Position numbers and translations under genes: made by a program | DNA from: Terriglobia bacterium | Lineage (GTDB): Bacteria; Acidobacteriota; Terriglobia; Versatilivoradales; Versatilivoraceae | DNA: 64,000 nucleotides | Assembly (NCBI GenBank): GCA_951813285.1 | Contig: OX638355.1 | Coordinates: forward strand, 618,501-682,500 | Reading direction: 5' to 3' | Part shown: piece by piece, positions 8,717 to 14,636 of the stretch | Numbering within the stretch: position 1 is the stretch's first letter | Layout: each line of letters begins with the position of its first letter | The notes under the pieces: model-generated | The model's input: only the letters and a program-made list of their open reading frames with translations | Databases searched by the model: none | Told to the model about the DNA's origin: nothing

Positions 8717-8745
8717 ATACTAGATCCGATTGCGGACCCTGTCAA
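8717..8745 (-). promoter_or_regulatory. Sigma70-like promoter for leader RNA A and the tail operon
   Basis: TTGACA (8745-8740), a 17-base spacer and TAGTAT (8722-8717) on the minus strand, with an AT-rich stretch upstream of the -35. The related RNA at 11.4 kb has a promoter with the same spacing at nearly the same distance from its first hairpin, which strengthens the call. Confidence 0.65.
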
Positions 8746-8753
8746 GAAAAATT

Positions 8754-8793
8754 TAATCCAAAACCTTATTCAAAGGGATAATGTAATCCAAAA
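8754..8793. promoter_or_regulatory. Two direct repeats upstream of the tail promoter (activator site candidate)
   Basis: TAATCCAAAA occurs at 8754-8763 and again at 8784-8793. The copies are 30 bases apart, about three helical turns, and end 9 bases upstream of the -35. This is a plausible pair of binding sites for a late activator. The binding protein is not known. Confidence 0.4.
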
Positions 8794-8819
8794 ATGGATA
8801 AAAGGAACGTGCAAGCGAA

Positions 8820-9056
8820 TCAAAAGAAGCTGCTCAACGCAGTGGTCAGGACTCCCTTGACAGCCCCGAAGCACTCATTGGCGCCATGACGGAACTGTGC
8901 ATTCTGCAGATAGAACCCGGTGCCGAGACCGATGAAAAATCTCCCACCAAGACCTGAAAACAGCGTTTCAATACGGTTTGGAACGGAATTATGGAGAAGG
9001 TGCGCTCCAACCGCTTTGGCGACCGTAACCCCCAGAGAAGCTAGCATGGCAGGCAT
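8820..9056 (-). CDS. Small hydrophobic protein of the lysis module
   Basis: A 78-residue protein starting one base after the lysozyme stop, so the two genes are probably translated together. It has a Gly/Leu/Val-rich profile with a possible membrane segment near residues 5-22 and another near 33-50 (FSGLGGRFFIGLGTGFY). No family is recognised. Small membrane proteins next to a lysozyme are often holins, antiholins or spanin parts, so a lysis accessory role is inferred from place only. Confidence 0.45.
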   Translation of the reverse strand: MPAMLASLGVTVAKAVGAHLLHNSVPNRIETLFSGLGGRFFIGLGTGFYLQNAQFRHGANECFGAVKGVLTTALSSFF

Positions 9057-9548
9057 TTAGTGCTCCAATTGGCTCCGAAATACTGCAGCCACTCGCTTGA
9101 CACGCTTCGGAGTCTCCCGGTTCCATGCCGATTGCTCCACGGCCCGGGCGGCTGCTTTGTAATCCTCCCTTTTTAGAGCTGCCAGCATGTCATGAAACTC
9201 GAGCACTCCATGAACGCCCAACTGATAGGACATATCCAGTAGCGCGGACTGCACGGACCCCAGCTGCTCACCGTAGGGTGGCCAAGCCGAGGCCAGTTCC
9301 TTTTCCTTCTCGACCAGACGGTAGCGAAGCAGGATTTCGCCTTCCTGCGGGCTGATGCCAAGCTCGATAGCGGTTCCGTAGCCAATGGTCATGATGCCTC
9401 GGGTGTCTCGATACGGCTTCGGCCTGAAGCCCTCCTCGATTTTCAGACGGTCCACCAGACGATCGACCGGGTCCGATTGATCGAAGTTCGACAGCAGGCA
9501 GGCCGTTGCAACGGCGGCAGAGAGGCCGATGAGGTAATGTCGTCTCAT
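9057..9548 (-). CDS. Phage lysozyme (GH24, T4-type endolysin)
   Basis: A 163-residue muramidase. The catalytic triad is visible as E39, D48 and T54 (EEGFRPKPYRDTRGIMTIGYG), with the same spacing as E11, D20 and T26 of T4 lysozyme. Residues 5-20 form a hydrophobic N-terminal segment, probably a signal-anchor-release element, so export may not depend wholly on a holin. It should cut the glycan backbone of peptidoglycan and release tail particles or virions by lysis. Neighbours on both sides are small membrane-type proteins, giving a compact lysis module. Confidence 0.85.
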   Translation of the reverse strand: MRRHYLIGLSAAVATACLLSNFDQSDPVDRLVDRLKIEEGFRPKPYRDTRGIMTIGYGTAIELGISPQEGEILLRYRLVEKEKELASAWPPYGEQLGSVQSALLDMSYQLGVHGVLEFHDMLAALKREDYKAAARAVEQSAWNRETPKRVKRVAAVFRSQLEH

Positions 9549-9569
9549 AGCCGGAATTACCCATTGCCG

Positions 9570-9791
9570 TTACAGTCTTCCCAGAAAAAACCCGAGAGCC
9601 ACGAGTAGACCTCCGAACAAGAAGATGCCGACGGTGGAAAGCGGGCTCGATTCAAGTTGCTTCAGCGCGGTATCCACCTTCTTTTCCGTCGCTGCGTAGC
9701 CCCTGTTCGTTTCATCTCTGAAACGGTTCAAGTTTTGGTGTAATTCCGACACGGACTGCGTCACGTGTTGTGACAGTTCCTGGAGTGTCAT
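9570..9791 (-). CDS. Holin-like small membrane protein
   Basis: A 73-residue protein with an N-terminal helical, probably coiled-coil part (residues 1-48, HVTQSVSELHQNLNRFRDET) and one strong C-terminal transmembrane helix (STVGIFLFGGLLVALGFFLG). It lies 21 bases upstream of the lysozyme. Single-span proteins with a coiled coil occur as holins or hemolysin-XhlA-like lysis partners in phages and in PBSX-type particles. The function is inferred from topology and position. Confidence 0.55.
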   Translation of the reverse strand: MTLQELSQHVTQSVSELHQNLNRFRDETNRGYAATEKKVDTALKQLESSPLSTVGIFLFGGLLVALGFFLGRL

Positions 9792-9859
9792 CGGCTTCCC
9801 TCTCGTTAAATCTCCCTCTTGTTGTCAGTGTCTTCAAAAATCGTGGCGGCCTGGGCGCT

Positions 9860-10537
9860 CTAGCCTTTGCTGCTATCATCCTGCGCCTTTCCCGATTCGG
9901 CCGGATTTCCACTTCCATCGGCGATTGCCGGCACATCATTGGTTCCGGCCGCGGCCGAAGCGGTGTCGCCGAACTTGGCTTGGATGATCGTCTGGTTGAT
10001 CTCCAATGCTTTCGTGGTCGTCTTGTTGAGTGAGTCGATGATAAGACTCAGCCCTTCCGGCGGGGCTCCCTGCTTCATCGTCACATCGGCGTGGGTTGTA
10101 GACCGATAATCGCTCTGACGCTTCGATTCCTTGGCGACCGATACGTCGGCTCTGATCTTGATCCCGATCGAGAACGGCCCCCATCCAATTCTCCCGGAGC
10201 CTTCAACCGACGTCTTGCTTGCCACGTTCAGCGTGTCGCTGGTGCTGGCGCTCACATTCATGTCGAGCAACAGATTGGCCTGGTCGATCTCGATGGGGTT
10301 GGCCTTGACGATCGACAACACCGGCACGGATACACGGGTCTGAAGCGGCTTATCTACTCCGATAACGGAGCTGTCGGCGATGAACTGGGCGTTCGGCAGC
10401 TTCAGCAGCGCCAGCACCCGCTTGACGTGGGCGTCTTTGGCCTCAGCATCGGCCTCGACAATTGCAGTGCAAAAACGCCCGATCACCTGTCCCAGATTGT
10501 CGTTGTAGTCTCGTTCCCTGTTTTCGTATTCGGCCAT
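9860..10537 (-). CDS. DUF2589 family protein
   Basis: A 225-residue protein. After a helical start it has TRVSVPVLSIVKANPIEIDQ, which matches the DUF2589 pattern of LPLLSIVPIPYL-like strands. Further strands follow (LLLDMNVSAS, IGIKIRADVSVAKES), then a PPEGLSLIIDSLNKTTT helix. The C-terminus is a low-complexity Ala/Gly/Asp tail. DUF2589 proteins are uncharacterised and often encoded in pairs. A second, divergent copy lies just upstream here. Placement between the leader RNA and the holin-like gene ties it to the tail/lysis unit, but no function is known. Confidence 0.6.
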   Translation of the reverse strand: MAEYENRERDYNDNLGQVIGRFCTAIVEADAEAKDAHVKRVLALLKLPNAQFIADSSVIGVDKPLQTRVSVPVLSIVKANPIEIDQANLLLDMNVSASTSDTLNVASKTSVEGSGRIGWGPFSIGIKIRADVSVAKESKRQSDYRSTTHADVTMKQGAPPEGLSLIIDSLNKTTTKALEINQTIIQAKFGDTASAAAGTNDVPAIADGSGNPAESGKAQDDSSKG

Positions 10538-10554
10538 ATCGATTGCTTTCCTTT

Positions 10555-11034
10555 CTAGATTGGTTGGGATTTACCTTGAGCCGTGATGTCGTCAAGATTC
10601 CTGCTGAGCTCTCGATTCAGCCGCTCCCGGATCAGTTCGATCGCCTCCGCGTTATCAGTCGCATCGAACTCGAGGGTGACATCCACTTCCACCGTGCGCT
10701 TGAGCAGTCCTTTATGGTTGTGAACATTGGCTTCACCATCCCGGGATACATCAACCGAGGCCGAAAACTGCATTCGCATCCGACTGAATCGAACTCCCGA
10801 CGGCTGCGCCAGCGCGATCAGCGGAACCGTGATCGTACGACCACCTGTCTCGAACTTGATAGTGCGAGGCCGAAGCACGGCTCCTTCCTGATCGAAGAAC
10901 TCCATCAAGTGTTTCTTTGACTCGCGGGCGCAAGCCTGAGCCGCCTGGCCGCCGGCTGCCGCAAAGTGTGAAAGAAAGTCGGCCAGCCGGATGACAGGGC
11001 CGGACCGCGTCTTTTCGGATTCGTTAGGGGTCAT
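10555..11034 (-). CDS. DUF2589-like protein, second copy
   Basis: About 159 residues from the ATG at 11034. A frame start at 11106 runs through non-conserved sequence. The order helix, RTITVPLIALAQPSGVRFSR, then strands (MQFSASVDVS, RTVEVDVTLEFDA) and a final helix (EAIELIRERLNRELSRNLDD) parallels the DUF2589 layout in the next gene. It is the first gene after leader RNA B, and 17 bases separate it from its partner. The two products probably interact. Nothing in the sequence suggests an enzyme. Confidence 0.5.
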   Translation of the reverse strand: MTPNESEKTRSGPVIRLADFLSHFAAAGGQAAQACARESKKHLMEFFDQEGAVLRPRTIKFETGGRTITVPLIALAQPSGVRFSRMRMQFSASVDVSRDGEANVHNHKGLLKRTVEVDVTLEFDATDNAEAIELIRERLNRELSRNLDDITAQGKSQPI

Positions 11035-11403
11035 GGTGTCTGCCACACTCCCAATTCCATTTGGGGGGTCAGTTCCGCTCGCCGAGAGCCCACTTGACGG
11101 AACCACCGTGAGTTACGCATATCGGCCGCAGCACGGCGTTAGCTTCCTGGCTCCCGCGCCGCAATCGTCTGTTTGGCTTCCTTGCCACCCACCGGTGAGC
11201 GTCCTGAATTTCATACATGCTGGCATACGGGCCGCCGGTCTGTATCGACGCCCCGGCGTTGACCGGGTCGTCCCCAGGGCCGGCTTGGCCGCCGAGCCGC
11301 AAGGCGGCCTTGTGGCTGCATGCTGATGGCGACACTCGCAGCAGATGATTGTCGTAATAAGAATGCTGGGAATGCGGAACGGCGCACTGCTTCAGGTCCC
11401 TCG

Positions 11404-11619
11404 AACGAGTGATCCCGTCAGGGTTGGCCTTGGCCTGAAACGATGGGAGTGTTAGGGGTCGGGGGAATCGCGTTTGCAACCAAGCACTCCTGTTGGGTTC
11501 CATCAGGAGTGACCTTGGCTTGCCGCGATCAGTGGGTCACTATTGGAAGTGTGCTTACCCTTCCTCGCAACCCTGGTGAAAAGCTACCAGTGGGTTCCGC
11601 GCGAGGATAAAGAGCACTG
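11404..11619 (-). ncRNA. Structured leader RNA, copy B (lysis operon)
   Basis: This is the second copy of the RNA at 8471-8678. Conserved blocks on the minus strand include GCTCTnnnnnCTCGCGC, GTTGCGAGGAAGG, CAAGCCAAGGTC, CTCCTGATGGAA and ACCCTGACGGGATC. Hairpins: CCTCGC with AACCC pairs with GGGTT GCGAGG, with a different inner tip (CTGGT/ACCAG); AGTGACC pairs with GGTCACT; CACTCCTG pairs with CAGGAGTG. A promoter with a 17-base spacer lies upstream, and the DUF2589/lysis genes begin about 370 bases downstream. It should be compared with known acidobacterial RNA motifs before being called new. Confidence 0.6.
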
Positions 11620-11651
11620 ACATCCGAGGAAAAAGATCAACAACAAAAACA

Positions 11652-11680
11652 ATCTAACTAACAGGGCGAGGCACCGTCAA
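11652..11680 (-). promoter_or_regulatory. Sigma70-like promoter for leader RNA B and the lysis operon
   Basis: TTGACG (11680-11675), 17 bases, TTAGAT (11657-11652) on the minus strand, preceded by a T-rich run. Spacing and distance to the first RNA hairpin match the promoter of copy A. The 190 bases between it and the gene at 11872 hold nothing else I can support. Confidence 0.55.
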
Positions 11681-11871
11681 GCAAAAAATCTTTGGAGAAT
11701 CCTGAGCGCCCCTGGCAACAAGCCACATCGTGGTGGTCTCCACTCGGGAGAGGCTGCCTTGAGAGAGTCCGGCCTTTCCGGACATGCTTATGGGTGGACA
11801 AGCCACTCGGCCGATTCCACCGGATGGCTGCCTCCCCGCTCTCCGAGCCCCAACTGACCACAGCCACGCTG

Positions 11872-12075
11872 CTACCCTTTGACTTTCACATCGTAGATCC
11901 GGACACTATCCACCTCAATACGACCAACCCGCTTGCCGTCGGGCTTGAGGTGCAGCACCAGCCTCCGTGCGTCGCGCAAATGTCCCGCGTTGCGCAAACT
12001 CTGGATGCGGGCCGCCGCTTGGGCAATGTCGGCATCAAGAGATGAATCCAGGCTTCCTGGAGTGATTTTCAACAT
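11872..12075 (-). CDS. Small hypothetical protein in the regulator operon
   Basis: A 67-residue protein that starts 12 bases after the stop of the gene at 12088-12354, so the two are probably co-transcribed. It has a helical N-terminal half (LDADIAQAAARIQSLRNAGH) and a strand-rich C-terminal half (RVGRIEVDSVRIYDVKVKG). No family is recognised. Its place between the small regulator and the lysis promoter suggests a control or early function. Confidence 0.45.
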   Translation of the reverse strand: MLKITPGSLDSSLDADIAQAAARIQSLRNAGHLRDARRLVLHLKPDGKRVGRIEVDSVRIYDVKVKG

Positions 12076-12087
12076 GGTATGGATTTA

Positions 12088-12354
12088 CTAGGCCGGCCCG
12101 GCATCGTCCCGAAAATTTGGACAGGGACGTGGAATCCATTCCGGCCAGGCAAGCCCGGGCGGCCAGTAGTTGGAAAACCATTGCAAAACCTGATTGTATG
12201 TCCTGACGGTACAACCTTTGCCGTCCTCCAGTCGATTGAAGAAGTAGGGATTACCGGTCGACAGATCGGCCACCCGCACCGGGCTGCGGCCCGACTGCAC
12301 GCAATAGAGTTGGCAAAGCTCCTGCAGATGTTGCGTGCTGGGAAGTGATTTCAT
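12088..12354 (-). CDS. Small phage-type regulatory protein (candidate)
   Basis: An 88-residue protein. Residues 8-45 look like a helical N-terminus (LQELCQLYCVQSGRSPVRVADLS). They are followed by FFNRLEDGKGCTVRTYNQVLQWF, which could be a helix-turn-helix and wing, and a Trp/Pro-rich tail (WPPGLAWPEWIPRP). It has its own promoter, with the -10 ending 8 bases before the ATG, and is divergent from the S24 repressor. This matches the repressor/activator pair of pyocin-type clusters. DNA binding is inferred; no defined family is claimed. Confidence 0.5.
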   Translation of the reverse strand: MKSLPSTQHLQELCQLYCVQSGRSPVRVADLSTGNPYFFNRLEDGKGCTVRTYNQVLQWFSNYWPPGLAWPEWIPRPCPNFRDDAGPA

Positions 12355-12362
12355 AACTATTC

Positions 12363-12391
12363 ACAATAATCACTATTGCCGTCACACTCAA
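12363..12391 (-). promoter_or_regulatory. Promoter and operator of the small regulator gene
   Basis: TTGAGT (12391-12386), 17 bases, TATTGT (12368-12363). The -10 ends 8 bases before the ATG at 12354 and no ribosome site is visible, so the transcript is probably leaderless. A perfect inverted repeat CAATA-N5-TATTG (12364-12378) covers the -10 and is a good repressor operator candidate. Confidence 0.55.
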
Positions 12392-12502
12392 TAAAAAATT
12401 AACTCAGGGCTTTTTGAAAAATTCACAGTCCGCAGGTTTTTTAGTCGGCAAATGTGATGTTTGCGGGTAACGACCCGACAGCAACGACCCTTGTGAACGG
12501 AA

Positions 12503-12700
12503 TTACCTGGACCTGAAGGCCGGATCGCAGGGGGTTGCAGAGCGCAGGTACAGCTTACCCTTTCCCTGCCTTACCAGTTCCAACACTCGCACCAGCCGCT
12601 GGTAGCGCTCGCCCAAAGGGCCCAGAGTCTCCTCCAGCCGGGGGAACAGCTCCCGTTGAAAGGTGAACCCGTGTCGTGATAGGGTTTGTTTAAGGGACAA
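12503..12700 (-). pseudogene. Possible IS5-family transposase N-terminal remnant
   Basis: The 65 readable residues include FPRLEETLGPLGERYQRLVRVLELVRQ. This resembles the first helices of IS5-type transposases (a LEExLGPLxExxQRLVxVLE pattern). The frame then ends in unrelated sequence, and no DDE region follows. I take it as a scrap left by a lost insertion sequence. It lies in the control region between the small regulator and the repressor. It could also be a genuine small protein. Confidence 0.35.
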
Positions 12701-12841
12701 GTTCTACCTCCGCTCATCATGTGGTTTTGGCACCTTCATGATACAACAGAGTGTGGTCTTGTCCCTCCACGCACCTATCCTCTTATCCCTCACAACCCGA
12801 AAATCCCGCTACCTGAGGATTTTTGCAAAACGCTCATCACC

Positions 12842-12876
12842 TTGAAAAAAAATCAATATCACTGTATTTTGACAGT
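12842..12876 (+). promoter_or_regulatory. Promoter and operator of the S24 repressor gene
   Basis: TTGAAA (12842-12847), 17 bases, TATTTT (12865-12870), with the ATG at 12877. Transcription would begin at or next to the ATG, and no ribosome site is present, so a leaderless mRNA is likely. An inverted repeat ACTGT-N6-ACAGT (12861-12876) overlaps the -10 and ends at the start codon, suiting autorepression. Confidence 0.55.
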
Positions 12877-13635
12877 ATGTGTCTCTCGTCTCCTATCTCG
12901 GCACTCCTTGAGGCCGCTCGAGACGACCCCCGCTCCGAGCGCGCCATCTCCAGACAGGCCACCGGACAACCCACTGCTATCGCCATGATCAGAAGCGGCC
13001 GCGTCCCTTCCATCGAGCGCGTCCGCCGCCTTTGTGAGGCTCTCGGACTCGAGTGCTACGTCGGCCCGCCGCGCGATCCCGACGCCGACCGTCGCAAGGA
13101 AGCGGCCGCCCTGCTCCACGAGCTGCGGTCGGACATCCGTGCGGCTGTCATCCAAGCCCTCAGAAACCCTTCCGACACGGCGCAGGACTCCCCATCGGCC
13201 CCAACCCGGCAGGTCGAGCTGCGGGAGCTTCGCGCCGCCGCCGGCGGCGGCGCCATGGATCTCGACGAGACCATCACCGATTATGTTCCTTTCAGAAAGA
13301 GCTGGCTCGACCGCATCACCACCGACCCCACCCGGTGCACGTTGATCAGTGTCATGGGTGACTCGATGGAACCTACTTTGCCCCAAGGATCGTCCATCCT
13401 GGTTGACCGCGGCCAAAGATCCCGCCGTAACGGCGGGATCTTTTTGGTCCGCTCCCAAGACGGCCTCGTCGTCAAGCGCGCCGCCCGCGACGGCAGCGGA
13501 CACTGGCTGCTGCGCAGCGACAACCCCCACTGGAAAGACCAGCCTTGGCCTGCCAACGCCGTTCTGATCGGCGAGGTCAAGTGGATGGGCCGGGAACTGC
13601 GTGATCGATGGGTCGGCCAGGCGCCGCCGCATTAG
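12877..13635 (+). CDS. S24-family phage repressor (LexA/CI-like)
   Basis: About 252 residues from the ATG at 12877. An in-frame ATG at 12823 lies upstream of the promoter and is rejected. The N-terminal 60 residues carry an XRE-like helix-turn-helix (AISRQATGQPTAIAMIRSGR, then PSIERVRRLCEALGL). A variable linker follows, then the S24 peptidase domain, with a likely self-cleavage site A122-G123 and a Ser-Lys dyad at S163 (VMGDSMEPTLPQGS) and K200 (GLVVKRAARD). It should repress the divergent regulator until RecA-stimulated self-cleavage during DNA damage. Pyocin PrtR has the same type of role. A strong hairpin lies within the coding sequence at 13415-13443. Confidence 0.8.
   Translation: MCLSSPISALLEAARDDPRSERAISRQATGQPTAIAMIRSGRVPSIERVRRLCEALGLECYVGPPRDPDADRRKEAAALLHELRSDIRAAVIQALRNPSDTAQDSPSAPTRQVELRELRAAAGGGAMDLDETITDYVPFRKSWLDRITTDPTRCTLISVMGDSMEPTLPQGSSILVDRGQRSRRNGGIFLVRSQDGLVVKRAARDGSGHWLLRSDNPHWKDQPWPANAVLIGEVKWMGRELRDRWVGQAPPH
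13415..13443. repeat. Perfect 13-base inverted repeat inside the repressor gene
   Basis: AAAGATCCCGCCG, a TAA loop, then CGGCGGGATCTTT, with two further T residues on the plus strand. The form is that of a bidirectional intrinsic terminator, yet it lies in frame in the S24 domain, between the active Ser and Lys codons. Confidence 0.6.
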
Positions 13636-13729
13636 TCCTGACTCGAACCTCCGGGACGCTGCGGCCCGTTCGCAACCGGACCGCAACCAAGGACCAATGG
13701 CGAGAAAAGGAGGAGAACATGGGTACATT

Positions 13730-14107
13730 GGTGTGCCGGACCCCGGCAATAGGCATCAAAGGCCAAATGCGGCGGGCGGGGACAACGTCGACATCCCCGC
13801 GGACGTATTCTTGAATCTCGGCGTCTTCATCCCGGCCGGCGACAGGGTGACGGTCGGCGCCGACTATCGGATGGTCAAGGCCCTGTCCGGCATCGACATC
13901 GGCGGCGAAGGCTTCTCGCCGAGCCGGTTTCCGGAGTTGCAGGAGGACGCGCACATCGTAGGCGGGCGGCTGATAGCCGATGTCGCCGACAACGTCAGCC
14001 TGAACGGTTTCGTCGGACGAGTGGTGGCGGGGCGGAACACGGCCGCCTCGCTGCTCATCAGCTTCGGCGTCAGCTTATCCTTCGGCGGGGGCGGGGTGGG
14101 GTTCTAG
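13730..14107 (+). pseudogene. Outer-membrane beta-barrel protein fragment 1
   Basis: The readable frame gives ADVFLNLGVFIPAGDRVTVG, alternating strands, and a final FGVSLSFGGGGVGF ending in Phe, like an outer-membrane barrel C-terminus. A good AAGGAGG-ATG at about 13700-13721 opens a different frame that stops after 31 codons, so the 5' part is shifted or replaced. A 96-base segment (13921-14016) recurs at 14525-14620 within a second fragment. I read it as a decayed or recombined member of a barrel gene family, not an intact gene. Confidence 0.5.
13921..14016 (+). repeat. 96-base direct repeat, copy 1 (copy 2 at 14525-14620)
   Basis: Both copies start GAGCCGGTTTCCGGAGTTGC and end GGTTTCGTCGG, with only a few substitutions between them, mostly at synonymous positions. 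They are the shared part of the two barrel fragments and could recombine to delete the chaperone scrap between them. Confidence 0.75.
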
Positions 14108-14154
14108 TGTACTGTCGGATAATTGAGCAATAATAACTACTGCTACTCCTGGAG

Positions 14155-14359
14155 CCAGCCGGGCGCGTCGTTCGGCAGCTTCGTCTTCGGGCGTTTTCAG
14201 CCAGGGCGCAAAGTCGTAGGGCTTGGCCGGCTTCTTCAACTGGAAGGCCGCGTTGGCCACCAGCGAGCAGAGGGTGGCCAGCAACTGGTGCGCCAAGGTG
14301 TCGCCCGGCGGCCAGCGCCGGAAGTGCTGCTCCCAGCCGAAATACTCCCAGGCGAACAT
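14155..14359 (-). pseudogene. Displaced fragment of the tail chaperone gene
   Basis: About 200 bases are nearly identical to 6190-6400, the C-terminal part of the frameshifted tail chaperone (WEYFGWEQHFRRWPPGDTLA in both). It has no start or stop of its own and lies between two outer-membrane protein fragments. It points to duplication or recombination involving the tail cluster some 8 kb away. Confidence 0.75.
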
Positions 14360-14636
14360 CTACGAAACCGGCTACATCAACTCGCTCGGCGACGGCGGCG
14401 CCGGGGTCGAGACCTTGCTGATTGTCGGCAAGTTGGGCAGCGTGGTGGGAGTTTCGGCGGAGATCGGCTACGGAAACCGCGGCAGCACAGAGGTCGATAC
14501 GCAGGCGGTGGGTAGCGCCCCGGCGAGCCGGTTTCCGGAGTTGCAGGAGGACGCGCACATCGTAGGCGGGCGGCTGATGGCCGACGTCACCGACAACGTC
14601 GGCTTGAACGGTTTCGTCGGCTACGGGAACCGGAAA
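14360..14636 (+). pseudogene. Outer-membrane beta-barrel protein fragment 2
   Basis: The readable frame begins at the edge of the chaperone fragment with IYETGYINSLGDGGAGVETL and continues through barrel-like strands (GKLGSVVGVSAEIGYGN), then the segment shared with fragment 1 (SRFPELQEDAHIVGGRL). It ends abruptly near 14636, where the 3' end of the oppositely oriented ARPP-1 gene begins. Both ends are broken, so this is a cassette-like remnant. Confidence 0.55.

Noticed and set aside
10790-10800. TTCGA-like T-loop (AATCGAACTCCCG) suggesting a tRNA
   Set aside because: No acceptor or anticodon stems fit around it, and it lies within a DUF2589-like gene. No tRNA was found in the window.
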